Of a DNA stretch of 64,000 nucleotides, positions 1 through 9,834 are shown one piece after another. The DNA comes from Berberis thunbergii (Eukaryota; Streptophyta; Magnoliopsida; Ranunculales; Berberidaceae). Within the stretch, counting starts at the first letter, position 1, and every line of letters starts with the position of its first letter. The DNA lies in contig QNQO01000537.1 of NCBI GenBank assembly GCA_003290165.1, positions 186,001 through 250,000 on the forward strand, in the 5' to 3' direction. The notes beneath the pieces were generated by a model that saw nothing but the letters and a program-made list of their open reading frames with translations, ran no database searches and was not told the origin of the DNA. Position numbers and translations under genes: made by a program.

Positions 1-255
1 GACCTGGGCATGCGGAGACTTGGATTAGTACGGATTAGTATTAGTTTTAATCGTCACTTGCACTTTAATTAAGTTAATAAAAGTGATTTGAGGACATTAC
101 ATGATCATATATTTTGTTCCCCCAAGTGCCGAAAGCTATTGTAGGTGGTGTGATTCACAAGTCCTTTTTAGACCACATTTTTGAACAACATATATATCTT
201 TTTTAGGTGAAGAAATTAAGCCCTGTTTGAAGCTAACGTCTTTAATCCAAAACAG
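1..255 (+). other. Intron and upstream part of the first PPO copy
   Basis: No coding sequence is visible here. The stretch ends in a normal plant splice acceptor (AAAACAG), directly followed by the PPO last exon at 256. The second PPO copy has an intron at exactly the same codon position (6896-7048), so this is most likely the 3' part of the equivalent intron, with the first exon lying before the window. Confidence 0.6.
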
Positions 256-864
256 GTGAGGGATTGCCTCAGAAGAGAAAAACTCCGTTACGCATACAGC
301 CAGGAACAGCTCCCCTGGCTTGATGTTCGAAAGAAATACAGGAAACATCGGAAGAGCGGAGCCAGGAAGAGAAGTGCTGGAGACTCCCTACAACTTGAAC
401 CAATTGCTGAGTTTGGATCACAACCACGGGCCTTGAAGGAGCCCATTCGTGCTCTTGTCACAAGGCTTAAGGTTTCTCGAAGCAAGGACGAGAAGGAAGA
501 CGCAAGCGAGGTGCTTGTTGTTGATGGCATTGAAGTACCCCATGGACAGCCAGCAAGGTTTGATGTTTATGTCACCAAGCCTATCGAGGGGCTTGCTGGG
601 CCAGACAGTGGTGAGTTTGCGGGTAGTTTTGTGAGGATTCCGCATACCCATGGTAAGGATAAGGCCCATGTTGTTGGTGGGCAAAAGACTGCTCTGGAGC
701 TGGGTCTCAGTGTGGTGCTTGAGGACATTGAGGCTGAAAGTTCTAGTAAGTTGGTTGTGACTTTGGTGCCTCGTCTCGGCGAAGTCACTGTTAGTGGACT
801 TCGCATTGATCTGTTTGAAGTTGAGGAAGATGATGAAGCTAATAATGATGACGGTGAACTGTAG
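256..864 (+). CDS. PPO: Polyphenol oxidase (catechol oxidase), last exon, C-terminal KFDV domain
   Basis: This is the final exon of a plant polyphenol oxidase, a copper enzyme of the thylakoid lumen that oxidises o-diphenols to quinones. It reads open from VRDCLRREKLRYAYSQEQLP to a TAG at 862-864. The C-terminal PPO1_KFDV domain is clear, with ARFDVYVTKPIEGLAGPDSG, GEFAGSFVRIPHTHGKDK and KLVVTLVPRLGEVTVSGLR. The protein ends in an acidic tail (EVEEDDEANNDDGEL) that is longer than in the copy at 5694. The copper-binding tyrosinase domain must lie in an exon before the window, so integrity of the whole gene cannot be judged. The exon itself has no stop or frameshift. It could be a functional gene or, like 12,622-13,069, an orphaned exon. 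Confidence 0.85.
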   Translation: MRDCLRREKLRYAYSQEQLPWLDVRKKYRKHRKSGARKRSAGDSLQLEPIAEFGSQPRALKEPIRALVTRLKVSRSKDEKEDASEVLVVDGIEVPHGQPARFDVYVTKPIEGLAGPDSGEFAGSFVRIPHTHGKDKAHVVGGQKTALELGLSVVLEDIEAESSSKLVVTLVPRLGEVTVSGLRIDLFEVEEDDEANNDDGEL

Positions 865-918
865 TTGATTGTGTTCGCATCACTTCTGCAATCAATCTAT
901 CCATCTATCTATGTACTA

Positions 919-924
919 AATAAA
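919..924 (+). terminator. Polyadenylation signal AATAAA of the first PPO copy
   Basis: AATAAA lies 55 bases after the PPO stop codon in an AT-rich 3' UTR, which is a normal position for a near-upstream poly(A) element. The call rests on motif and position only. Confidence 0.45.
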
Positions 925-1139
925 ATGTTACCATTGGTTTAATTAAGTTAGAATTTGGGTGAGTGTTATTAGTAGTAGGGGAAAATAGGAATCAAATTGC
1001 TATGTTGATCAGTATTTTCTACTGAATTTAGAATCGGTGTACTAAGTATCATTGGATGTGATTGGTCACTGCTCCAGAAATAATTTTCACTAGCTGAGGA
1101 AAGAAGACTATTGCATAGTCATAAGCAAAACGTGCCAGT

Positions 1140-1449
1140 CACTACACCAAATTGGCACTTTTGTAACATCTCTCAAAACAGTATCGCTTTTTAGATGTTA
1201 CAATTCACCAAACAATTTTAAATCAAAATTAAATTTAGTCAAAAAATGAAAAAACAGTAACACAAAAAAAATAATACAATAAGTTGGATCACCATGAATA
1301 GTATCACTTTTATAATGATACTCTTCATGGTGATACTATTATTGTATCATTTTGTTTGTGAAAATGTGTAAAGTTGTTAAGTAAATTATTACACTTCAAA
1401 AGTGATACTGTTTTAGAGGATGTTACAAAAATGCCAATATGATGTAGTG
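1140..1449. mobile_element. CACTA-type MITE, 310 bp, TSD AGT
   Basis: The element begins CACTACACCAAATTGGCA and ends in the inverted TGCCAATATGATGTAGTG. The TIRs stay similar for about 50 bp (for example TTTGTAACATC against GATGTTACAAA). The flanks are AGT on both sides (1137-1139 and 1450-1452), the 3-bp duplication expected of CACTA elements. The interior is AT-rich with a palindrome around GTATCACTTTTATAATGATAC and has no coding capacity. A similar sequence at about 3842-3898 has the flanks joined as GCCAGTCTAT, which looks like a paralogous empty site. Confidence 0.85.
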
Positions 1450-1741
1450 AGTCTATTTGCACAGTCAAGTATTTTGAAATGGAAGTCTAATAAAAAGCAG
1501 AAATGGACAACAGGAAAGGCAACTATGGAACCTAGTACAAACTTCAATTTTTTTATATTTTTTTTCAAAAAAGAAAAAGAATATTATATAAAAAGGGACT
1601 TTCTATACGTAATTGATAAAAGTTTTCATTCTTTATTACATTATTGCCGCAGATACATGCATCCATTAAGATTGCGTAAAACATCATTGACTGTGTAATC
1701 CAATACACCCCACCCACAGAAAATTGTAATATTTTTCGCAT

Positions 1742-1930
1742 GCGAAATTCTAAATGTCGAGGGAAAGAGCGAGGAAACCAGCGAGGTTTTTGAGGTGGTG
1801 GGGGTGAACCGTTCACCCCCCTCGAGATGCGTGCGCGGAACACATCTCGAGGGGGGTGAACGGTTCACCCCCGCCACCTCAAAAACCTCGCCCTTTTCCT
1901 CGCCCTTTCCCTCGACACATAGAAAAGCTC
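1742..1930. mobile_element. MULE-type MITE copy 1, 189 bp, TSD TTTTCGCAT
   Basis: This is a near-perfect foldback. The left arm runs through GTCGAGGGAAAGAGCGAGG to GGGGGTGAACCGTTCACCCC and the right arm repeats it inverted. It is flanked by a perfect 9-bp direct repeat TTTTCGCAT (1733-1741 and 1931-1939), the target-site duplication length of Mutator-like elements. The termini resemble GAGCTTTTCTATGTGTCGAG, shared with the copies at 1952, 4469 and 11962. It has no coding content. Confidence 0.85.
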
Positions 1931-1951
1931 TTTTCGCATCTAGTTTTGATT

Positions 1952-2086
1952 GCTTTTTCTAAATGTTGAGGAAATGGGTGAGGGAGGGGAACGTGACCTT
2001 TTATCCCCTTCAAAATGCGTACCTTCACAAATCTCGAGAGGGACTCGCTCGTTTCCTCGCCCTCTCCCTCAACGCCTAAAGGGCTC
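1952..2086. mobile_element. MULE-type MITE copy 2, 135 bp, TSD AGTTTTGATT
   Basis: This belongs to the same family as copy 1, with terminal repeats GCTTTTTCTAAATGTTGAGG and, inverted, GAGCCCTTTAGGCGTTGAGG. A direct repeat AGTTTTGATT (1942-1951 and 2087-2096) flanks it, consistent with a 9-10 bp Mutator-type duplication. Only 12 bases separate its left TSD start from the end of copy 1. The interior is more diverged than in copy 1. Confidence 0.8.
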
Positions 2087-2099
2087 AGTTTTGATTGAG

Positions 2100-3326
2100 A
2101 ACTTTCAAGTTGTTTTGCTGCTTTAACCTGTAGACAAAATGTCAAGTCAAATAGAATAGAAAAGTGATGAAGGACATCTTATTATTTTAATATAATTAGG
2201 TATTTTATTTTTATTAGAATTTCAATTAAGTAGTTGTTATTTTTGGTATTACAATAAAACATAGAAGGTTTATTTATAATTTAGTTAGGAATAATTTTTT
2301 TAATTTTAATGGAGAGAAACCCAATTAATGAAACGTCAAACATATTATCAATTAATCAAATTACATTTCTCCTAACTATCATCCTCTTTATTATGTCTTC
2401 TTTTACACTTGTCCCTAAATTCTCTTTATTTTACAAATTTTCTCTATTATCCCTTTGAGATATCTAAATCTTCTTCTTTTAATATCCGCCGAGCCAATTG
2501 GAATCAAAACCAATTGTTTGTATTCATTGTTTTCACCACGTCCTTTGTTTGCACCCCCTTCCTGCTCCATTTCTTTCAATCTTTAAAACATAGTTGTCCC
2601 TGTTTGTTCAATCCATTTTTTGTCATCAATTTGAGGGAAAAAAACCCTCAGCCATGCCCCTCCCTCCCAACCCATTGTTGCCCTTCTTTCATCGGAGTTG
2701 CACATCGTTCCACATCAAAGTCTTCATCGTCTGCAAACTATTACTACACAAAAAATGCCAATAGATAGGGTTTTGACCCTGCCTAAGCCCATTAGACAAG
2801 GGCTCAAAGCCTTGCTTATTTGTGGTCTAGCAAATATTTTATGACACATGAGTGTTTGAAAATCTTTACATGGCTAAGTCACCCAAGGAGTTCCAACTAC
2901 TCACATTCATTACTCTGGATGAAGACCCGGCAGCTAGTCCATTTTCAAACTAAATCTGGTACTGATTTAGAAGGAGTTAATGAGCAAGAAATATATTTCT
3001 GGAAAGCTTTCTATCTCAGGATTCTAAAGCATTTTACAGATCTCAATTTAGAATCTTATAGAGGAAGATATCATCAAATCATTCAGGGTAGGTCAGACAA
3101 GTTGGGCTGCGGGAATAGTCAAGCTTGCATTCAATAAGTCTTACCGTGTTTGTAATTAATGTTGTATTAGGAAGAGTAAAAGCCTCTTGGAGGGTTGTTC
3201 CAAGAAAACTTATATATAAAGAGTACTAAACTAAGTATACTAAGGCAACAATTGGGAAATAGAATTGAGACCTTTCTCAAAATCGTTTTTTGTAACTCTC
3301 TATCTCTTGGGCAATCCTTGAGCAAC
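2100..3326. other. No recognised gene; unrecognised open frame 2820-3137; LTR-like tail
   Basis: The AT-rich sequence from 2100 to 2800 shows nothing I can name. An open frame of 105 codons at 2820-3137 (+) includes LNLESYRGRYHQIIQG but matches no family I recognise. About 3160-3326 carries a TATATAAA box and a context like the promoter end of a copia LTR. That fits the copia pol fragment just downstream at 3413, but the assignment is weak. Confidence 0.3.
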
Positions 3327-3412
3327 AATTCTAGCCGGCCCGGGTTTTCTGCCTGGTCCACGGCTTGGACCCTCTTGGGCACGTGTGCCTAGGAGGGTGT
3401 GGACATGTGCTC
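3327..3412 (+). mobile_element. Single terminal repeat of the AATTCTAG(C/T)GGCC element family
   Basis: The sequence starts AATTCTAGCCGGCCCGGG and runs through GGCACGTGTGCCTAGGAGGG to GTGTGGACATGTGC. It matches the long left TIR of the element at 8446-9335 in order and spacing, with substitutions. No partner end is visible nearby, so this looks like a solo or truncated end. It abuts a copia RNase H fragment. Confidence 0.55.
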
Positions 3413-3510
3413 TCTTGATGTGCTATACGACTTCCTACGGGATCTCATCAAGGATGGTGTAGTTAATCTTATGTACTCCAGGAGTGAAGATCAAGTAGCA
3501 GACATCTGCC
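3413..3510 (+). pseudogene. Ty1/copia pol fragment (C-terminal end of RNase H)
   Basis: Reading in plus frame gives LYDFLRDLIKDGVVNLMY followed by SRSEDQVADI, the hallmark C-terminal stretch of copia RNase H (usually followed by FTK or LTK). The rest of pol is absent and the frame runs on into AT-rich noncoding sequence. It is a small orphan remnant of a copia retrotransposon broken upstream by the TIR sequence at 3327-3412. Confidence comes from the SEDQVADI motif. Confidence 0.7.
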
Positions 3511-3519
3511 CTTACATCT

Positions 3520-3845
3520 ATCTTTTGGATTTTTCATTTTGTCTTTCATATTTCATAATTTTTACAATAAAAATCAACAATTCTCAAACATTAATTAATT
3601 ATACATAAATTCCTAATATAATATCTTTGAAGCCTATATAATTATCTACCCTTACAATAGTGAGAGTGTAATATGTGGCGATAATAAATTCATAGTATAA
3701 ATAATTAACTTTTATGATTATTTTGCTTAAAAGTTTATAATCAAACCTTGTAAAATTTTGATTTGTACTTATTATTAAAATTTTAAAATTTTAAAATATA
3801 ATAAAAATGTTGAATATTCAAATACCGCGTTCAATAGCTAAGGAA
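3520..3845. repeat. AT-rich repeat segment shared with 12,340-12,590
   Basis: Both segments contain the same ordered words: TTTCATATTTCATAATTTT (or a close variant), ATTAATTATAC, ATTAAAATTTT and finally TTGAATAT followed a few bases later by CGCGT. The second copy ends immediately before a PPO last-exon relic, so this is probably part of a segmental duplication or an unrecognised element within the PPO cluster. No coding potential is seen. Confidence 0.45.
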
Positions 3846-4468
3846 AGATAAAGTCTATTGCAGAGTCATAATAACAAAAAAAAAAATTGCCAGTCTATAA
3901 TGCAGCCAAATAAAGCTATAAACTGCTCCCACTGAAGGATGAAAACTGTCCACAATCAATCCCCACCTCCCAAGGATAAGATTCCTAATAAAAGTTGAAA
4001 CTGTAGAAATTATTACGTCTGACTTCTCTTTTAAATATAAGTAAATAAGTATACAAGCTCTTCATGAATGAGCTCCTACTCACTGACTGAGCGTGAAAAT
4101 ACAATGTACAAGCTCTTAATGTTTAATTGCTATCTCTGGTTTTTGGAATGTATCACTGATAGGGCTACTATGTGTGCCAAGCTTGAAATAGCAATAAAGG
4201 CTAATTATATATATAAAGTCATTTAAAAAAAAAGGGATCAATTGAGATCAGAGATATAGACTACTTTTTATAGACTCAGCGCATGTGAAAAAAATCAACT
4301 GGTGGGAAACATGATTTGCAAGGGAAGAATAGGCCATCGTTATTAATTATCACATTAGGAGTGTGACATTGTAGAACACGGAATATTTAACTTTGACTTA
4401 TGGAGCATAAGGACGACGATCTGATACTAAATGTTGTGTCCTTAGTTGTGAATGCAGTTAACTAAGGG
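3846..4468. other. Intergenic; paralogous empty site of the CACTA MITE at about 3842-3898
   Basis: No gene is seen. About 3842-3898 resembles 1096-1141 (AAGGAAAGA, then GTCTATTGCAGAGTCATAA) and continues through GCCAGTCTAT without the MITE present at 1140. This supports duplication of the PPO downstream region before that MITE inserted. The rest is AT-rich sequence without recognisable features. Confidence 0.4.
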
Positions 4469-4612
4469 GAGCCCTTCTAGGCGGCGAGGAAACGGGGAGG
4501 GGGTGGGTTTTTACCACTTATCTACCTCAAGATTCGCATGGACATGCATCTTAAGGAGGATGGGCGGTCACACACACCCCCTCGCCCGTTTCCTCGCCAT
4601 TTAGAATTAGCG
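4469..4612. mobile_element. MULE-type MITE copy 3, 144 bp, TSD AACTAAGGG
   Basis: The terminal repeat GAGCCCTTCTAGGCGGCGAG is matched inverted at the right end (CTCGCCATTTAGAATTAGCG). A perfect 9-bp direct repeat AACTAAGGG flanks it at 4460-4468 and 4613-4621. The interior keeps the family's G-rich and C-rich arms (GGAAACGGGGAGGGGGTGGG against CCCCCTCGCCCGTTTCC). It sits about 1 kb upstream of the PPO gene at 5694 and could contribute to that gene's distal upstream sequence. Confidence 0.85.
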
Positions 4613-4621
4613 AACTAAGGG

Positions 4622-5626
4622 TATAGATCTACAAACTAAGCACAATCATAATAGTTACTTTTTATTCAACTGGAAGAAAGCAATCTACTCACGGGTGAAA
4701 CTTGACAACGGATTCAATATCTCTGAACTTGATGACAACTCCTTCCTGCTGAGAGCACACGACTAATGGATCGCAGTAATAATTAATTCACCCTGTCAAA
4801 AGGATGAGTTTCTCTGAACAATCATTAAGAAACAACTCTTCTATATAACTATTCTGAATAGCCCATTAATACTGCTTCGAATTGAATATAGAGGTTGATG
4901 TTAGCTCATTCTGTTTAAAAGTACTTATCATAACCCAATTTGATAAAGCAGAAACTGTTTTAGTTAATTAGTAATAGATGAGAGTGCCTCTATGTGTTGA
5001 CACTTGCCACCACATTTTCTGTCACCTTATAACGCAGTTCAGTAATACATCACAGAACAGATGAACAATTTCCTAAATGTTGAAGGGAGGTTGTGCATTC
5101 ATTAGCTGTTGGATGCATACGAGCAAGATATACAAGGATATTCTCTGTAATAAACTGAAAACTTTACACACTCGTATTAGAATAGTATATCAGGAAGACA
5201 TTTCATCAAATATCACCCATGGTCACGGAACATGTAATTTAATGCAATCCAGTTAAAATTATATCTCCATATCTTCCAAAATTAATTCTTGATTAATATA
5301 CTGATAAGATTCGCAAATATCTTCAAGAACATGATAACTTGGATTGGGTCTCTGTTGGCAAGGAGGCAATAGCAGACTGGACAGTTCAATAACAATATAA
5401 TAGAATGCAAGCGTGTTATAAAAAATGATTTCTTCAGCAGTGACCCCATTACGTGGACTAAATTGGTAAATCTAATTCTTGAGTGCTACATTAAGTAATT
5501 GAAAATAATCATAATCAACCATCTACCACCATGTGCTCGCATTTACAATAAAGATGACGCCCACGTTGTTCACGCCCATTACCATTCAATATCAAATTTT
5601 CTTCATTTTCCATTGTGTCGATTTTC
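4622..5626. other. Upstream region of the second PPO copy
   Basis: No coding sequence is seen. The last roughly 150 bases (from about 5520) have recognisable similarity to 9835-9980 upstream of the third PPO copy, so this is the conserved proximal promoter of the family. Beyond that I see nothing specific. Confidence 0.4.
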
Positions 5627-5634
5627 TATATAAG
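5627..5634 (+). promoter_or_regulatory. TATA box of the second PPO copy
   Basis: TATATAAG lies 60 bases before the ATG at 5694, leaving room for a short 5' UTR of about 30 bases. The equivalent position in the third copy is the degraded CATATAAT near 9952. The call rests on motif and spacing. Confidence 0.65.
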
Positions 5635-5693
5635 CACTAGTCTTCTTCTGCTAAACATACACTCAAACCCATAGTTTGCTTTGGCAAGACACA

Positions 5694-7624
5694 ATGTCTC
5701 TCTCCCTCTTGGCCAATCCTATTTCCTCATCCTCCAGTTTTTCTGGCACTCCTCTTCAGAAGACCAAAGCTCGCTCAGCAGTTCAGTTGAGTAAACGCGT
5801 AACTCAGATATCATGTGAGCGAAAAGAGTCCAATGATATCCATGTGACCGACCGGAGAAATGTCCTCCTTGGTCTAGGAGGACTATATGGTGCTACTGCC
5901 ACAGTTGGCAGCCAAGGCCTGGTGGCTACTGGTTCACCCCTTTCACCACCAGACCTATCGAAATGTCACAAGGCCGTTGATGACGAGACTCATCAGAAGG
6001 TTGAATGCTGCCCGCCTTATACAACGACAGATATCAAGGACTTTGTCCCACCATCACTCTCGGAGCCACTACGAGTGAGAAAACCAGCTCATGCACTGAA
6101 TCCTGAAGAGGTGGAAAAATTTAAGCTTGCCATCCAGAAAATGAAGGAGCTTAAACCTGATGATCCATGGTATTACATGCAACAAGCCACCATTCATTGC
6201 ACCTACTGCAATGGTGCTTATGATCAGGTGGGGTTCGAACCACCGGTTCTCCTACAGGTCCATGGGAGCTGGTTTTTCCTCCCCTGGCACCGATACTACC
6301 TCTATTTCTGGGAGAAAATCCTGGGTAAACTAATTGGTGATCCCACATTCGCCATTCCATACTGGAACTGGGATACACCCAATGGCATGTACATGCCTGG
6401 AATGTATTATCAAGATCCGTCATCACCTCTTTACAATGATAATCGTAATAAAAATCATTACAAGGCGGTGTTGGACTACAAGTATGCTTATGGTGACCCA
6501 ATCCATCAACCCCACAAGAAATTGAAGAAGTAAAATCGAGTAATCTATGCCATATCCGTAAAATGTTTGAGGAATCGAAGAATAATCCTTCACTCTTCAT
6601 GGGGAAACCTTTGAAAGCTGGAGAGCCTGTTCCATCGACTGCTTCAGGCAGTTGTGAAAATCTGCATAATACAATGCACCAATGGACGGGACCAACTGTG
6701 TCACCATACTATGATATGGGAAATTTCTACACTGCGGCACGTGACACCATGTTCTTTGGTCACCACGGCAATGTGGATCGTATGTGGGATATTTATAGCA
6801 CTCAGAGAGGACATAAGCGTGAATTCAAGGACCCAGATTGGCTCGAGTCTGCATTCGTCTTCTATGATGAGAATCGCCAAGTGGTCAAGGTTAAGGTATG
6901 ATTATTCTGAAACTTACTAGTGATTTTTGGACTCTGTTTTGAGTTATTTAGCTTACTAGCTAACTATTTTTAAGAGATACACGTCTCAATGTTTTATCAT
7001 TTTAAAGTTAATTTTTGCACCTGTGAACTAATTATCAATCAATAACAGGTGAAGGACTGTCTCACACCACAACAACTCCGCTACTCATACAGCCAAGAAA
7101 AGCTCCCATGGATGGATGTCCGCAGACAATGCAGGAAACTCAGGGCCAAAGCTAGCAAAAGAAGTGCTGGTTCGTCTATACAACTGGAACCAGTTTCTGA
7201 ATTCGGACCAGAACCACGGATCTTAACCGAGCCAATCCGGGCTCTTGTCACTAGGCCCAAGATCTCACGTAGTAAGAATGAGAAGGAAGATGCGACAGAG
7301 GTACTTCTCATTGATGGTATTGAGGTTCCCCAAGGAAGCCCCGCAAGGTTTGATGTTTATGTCACCAAGCCCATTGAGGGACTTGTAGGTCCAGACCGCG
7401 GTGAGTTTGCTGGAAGTTATGTGAAGATTCCACACACCCATGGTAAGGATAAGGAACATGCCGGCGGACCCAAGACAGGCCTGGAGTTGGGTATCAACGT
7501 ATTGCTGGAAGACATAGAGGCTGAAGGCTCGGATAAATTGGTTGTCACATTGGTGCCTCGTTTGGGTAAAATCACTGTTAGTGGGATCCGCGCTGATCTG
7601 TTCGAAGTTGAAGATGATGAGTAG
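5694..7624 (+). pseudogene. PPO: Polyphenol oxidase, nearly complete two-exon gene with a one-base frameshift
   Basis: Exon 1 runs from ATG 5694 to 6895, the intron is 6896-7048 (GT-AG), and exon 2 ends at TAG 7624. The N-terminus is a Ser-rich chloroplast transit peptide followed by a thylakoid-transfer region with twin arginine (DRRNVLLGLGGLYGATATVG). The CuA site keeps HCTYCNGAYDQ (about residue 168) and VHGSWFFLPWHRYYLYFWE (His about 190 and 199). CuB keeps LHNTMHQWTG and FFGHHGNVDRMW. The DWL domain (DPDWLESAFVFYDENRQV) and the KFDV domain (ARFDVYVTKPIEGL) follow. The defect is near 6497-6510, where one base is missing, so the frame runs into TAA at 6531-6533. The next frame continues at once with family sequence (EEVKSSNLCHIRKMFEE). 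As written, the protein would stop before CuB and be inactive. A sequencing error at this one base is possible. I used ATG 5694 rather than the in-frame TTG at 5676. Confidence 0.9.
6896..7048 (+). other. Intron of the second PPO copy
   Basis: The donor is AAG|GTATGA and the acceptor ATAACAG|GTG. It interrupts the coding sequence between the DWL and KFDV domains. The same junction word (GTGARGGA) begins the last exons at 256 and 12,622, so the intron position predates the duplications of the cluster. Confidence 0.8.
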
Positions 7625-7669
7625 TGTGTTTGTTTTGGTGTATGTTTCCCTTTGTCACCCTATGTTATA

Positions 7670-7675
7670 AATAAA
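7670..7675 (+). terminator. Polyadenylation signal AATAAA of the second PPO copy
   Basis: AATAAA lies about 45 bases after the stop codon in an AT-rich 3' UTR, a position similar to that in the first copy. Confidence 0.45.
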
Positions 7676-8445
7676 TGGCACTAGAAAGCCAGTTGGAATT
7701 GGATGAGTATGAATTGAATGGAATTTCTATGAAGTTTTTTTTAATTTGAGTGGTATGTTGTAGTCTCCTCTAATTTCTAAACATGCAAATGCATTTGTTT
7801 CCCTGCATTCCCTATAACTTATTCTCAAATCTACCAATAGGAATATCGTGTAGATCTCGAAGAAGTTGAATTTTCCTCCCTCACACAGAAAAAATTCACC
7901 TACAAATAACGAATGCTCCGAGCTTCAAATGGCTTCCTCTCTATTACGATCTAGGTGGTCTGCTTTGATCCCTCAAACGTTTTGATCCATGAATAGTAAG
8001 TATTTCGTCAGTGGATCAATTTAAATCCGATATGGCTGCAAAGTTTTCCAGAAAATAGCAAATCGAACACTGTACTATTTGATGCTATAACTGAATCATG
8101 CTAGGAAGCTATCTGCTTAATTGATATTCGTCATTAGATCTCTCAGATGCTTCCATCATGGTAGAGGATTGAAGCCACTACTAAAATTTAGAAGCTCTGG
8201 ATTTGTATGATTGAAGATTATTGAACAAAGTAAGAGCAATCATAATAATATACTTAATGGAGTCCTCAGGATTTCTTAATATCAATGTGACGACAATCCT
8301 ATCCAACCAATATCGCTAACAGATTGCTATCAACAATCAATAAGTATAAGAGTTGAAGAGTACTACACCCAATGTTAAGTACAATTATGTATAGACATGA
8401 CATGTGACTGTTCCTACTATTTTAATTCGAATTACTTCAAGCAAA
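7676..8445. other. Intergenic, nothing recognised
   Basis: The sequence between the second PPO copy and the long-TIR element is AT-rich, lacks long open frames in context and matches no element type I recognise. Confidence 0.4.
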
Positions 8446-9335
8446 AAATTCTAGCTGGCCCGCCTTTACAGCCCGCCCTATGGCACGGACCCCAGGCACG
8501 TGCCTGGGAGGGTGTTTGGCACGTGAACCTCGGTTCCAGCGAGAAGCTCTCAAGTTATTTGATACTCTTTTCTCCTGCGCAAGCTCTTTCTCCTCTTTGG
8601 CAAGTTCCTCGTCCTCGTCCTCCTGCGCAAGCTCCTCCTCCTCCTCTTTTGGCTTTGAAAAACAGGGAACCAACTGAGTTCATCAACCTCAATAAAGAAA
8701 CTGAAGGTTTTTGCAGCATTAGAAGTGAAAACAGCTCTGACATAAACTTAGATATCTCAAGAACACCAACAATTGATAGCTCTGTCTCTCCCCCCACCAC
8801 AGCCATTCAAGTAGACCCTTGTTTCCATCATCCATCAGGCCCACAAGTATCACTCAATTCCTCCAAAACTCCTCAAAATCAAACAACCTCCAATGCACAA
8901 AGATGGAACAACAAACATCATCAGTTCATCAAGAAGAGAGCTTTTGCAACATGTTCTGCGGCATCGATGATCAACCGGGTTTTTGGCCATGGCCTGAACA
9001 GCACCAATTCCATTGAGAGTACTCAAAACTCAAAACCCAAATCCAAATTTCAGATACCCAATTTGAAGAAGAGTGGGAGCTTGAATGTGAGAGAAATCAA
9101 TCAAGCTATTCTATTAGCTTGATTTTGATGGTGCATGCATTTGGTGTACAGACTAGACATAACATCATCATCATCCATTTAAAATGTCAATGGGGAGTTG
9201 AAGATCAGTTTGGGAGAATCAAAGTTGTTGGAGCAACTTAAGAGCTTCTTGCTGGAGAATTGTTCACGTGCCAAACACCCACCCAGGCACGTGCGTGAGA
9301 GGGTCCGTGCTGTGGAGGCAGGCCAGCTAGAATTT
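8446..9335. mobile_element. Long-TIR transposon (about 890 bp) carrying a coding-like segment
   Basis: The left end 8446-8528 (AAATTCTAGCTGGCC through GGGTGTTTGGCACGTGAAC) is repeated inverted at 9262-9335 (GTTCACGTGCCAAACACCC through GGCCAGCTAGAATTT), giving TIRs of 74-83 bp. No convincing target duplication is visible, so the superfamily is open; long TIRs would fit a Mutator-like element. The interior contains an open frame unrelated to any transposase I recognise (see 8529-9122), as in Pack-type elements. Confidence 0.7.
8529..9122 (+). other. Coding-like segment inside the long-TIR element, unidentified
   Basis: A plus-strand frame stays open across the element interior and stops at TGA 9120-9122. 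After a Ser/Pro-rich low-complexity start, it reads as Asn/Ser-rich protein with TPTIDSSVSPPTTAIQVDPC, RWNNKHHQFIKKRAFATCSA and a C-terminus GSLNVREINQAILLA. A further open stretch, NGELKISLGESKLLEQLKSF, occurs at about 9190-9255. The composition looks more like a host regulatory or disordered protein than a transposon protein, so a captured host fragment is likely. I do not recognise the parent gene. No start codon or promoter can be assigned with confidence. Confidence 0.35.
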
Positions 9336-9375
9336 ATCTTCGTTTTCTTAGTAAGGACGGTGTCGTTTCAAGCCA

Positions 9376-9551
9376 AAATTCTAGCTGGCCTGGGTCAACC
9401 AGCGAGGTTGTTGCCTGGGTGGGGCAAAAAGACAATTTTGCCCCCCCTTTTTAACTACATTTTTAGAGAGTGTTTAAAGAGTGGAGGGCAACATTGTCTT
9501 TTTACCCCACCCAAGCAGCAAACAGGCTGGGGGACCCAGGCCCTGTAGAAT
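9376..9551. mobile_element. Short TIR element related to the long-TIR family
   Basis: The left end AAATTCTAGCTGGCCTGGGT and right end GACCCAGGCCCTGTAGAATC are inverted relatives. The arms continue with CCTGGGTGGGGCAAAAAGAC against GTCTTTTTACCCCACCC. The first 15 bases match the terminus of the element at 8446. About 176 bp long, noncoding, and only 40 bp from its larger relative. A partial relative (GTGTTTAAAGAGGGGG) is visible near 11,690-11,710. Confidence 0.6.
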
Positions 9552-9834
9552 CTCTAAACATATTTTACTCACAATTCACGTGTTTACAAATAAGACACAT
9601 TTAAATATATAGAAGGGATTTGTTTCGTGGTGTCTGTTTGCTGCGTAAGATTTTTAATATCTACCTTAAATATTAAATTGGTTGATGTTGGCCTTTGTGT
9701 TATTATAACTAAAATCAATTATAAGTTTATGTTAACTCATTCTGATAATAAATTTAGGATTCCATGGAGTGTAAGTAAATAAAATAAAATTCATCAGTTT
9801 CACCTATATAACCAGACTTCTGTATGGCAATTCA

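Noticed and set aside
288..806. Minus-strand open frames across the first PPO exon
   Set aside because: They are antisense shadows of the KFDV exon with no similarity of their own.
5676..5693. Upstream in-frame TTG as the start of the second PPO copy
   Set aside because: The ATG at 5694 begins a typical Ser-rich transit peptide and fits the TATA box distance; a TTG start is not expected in a plant nuclear gene.
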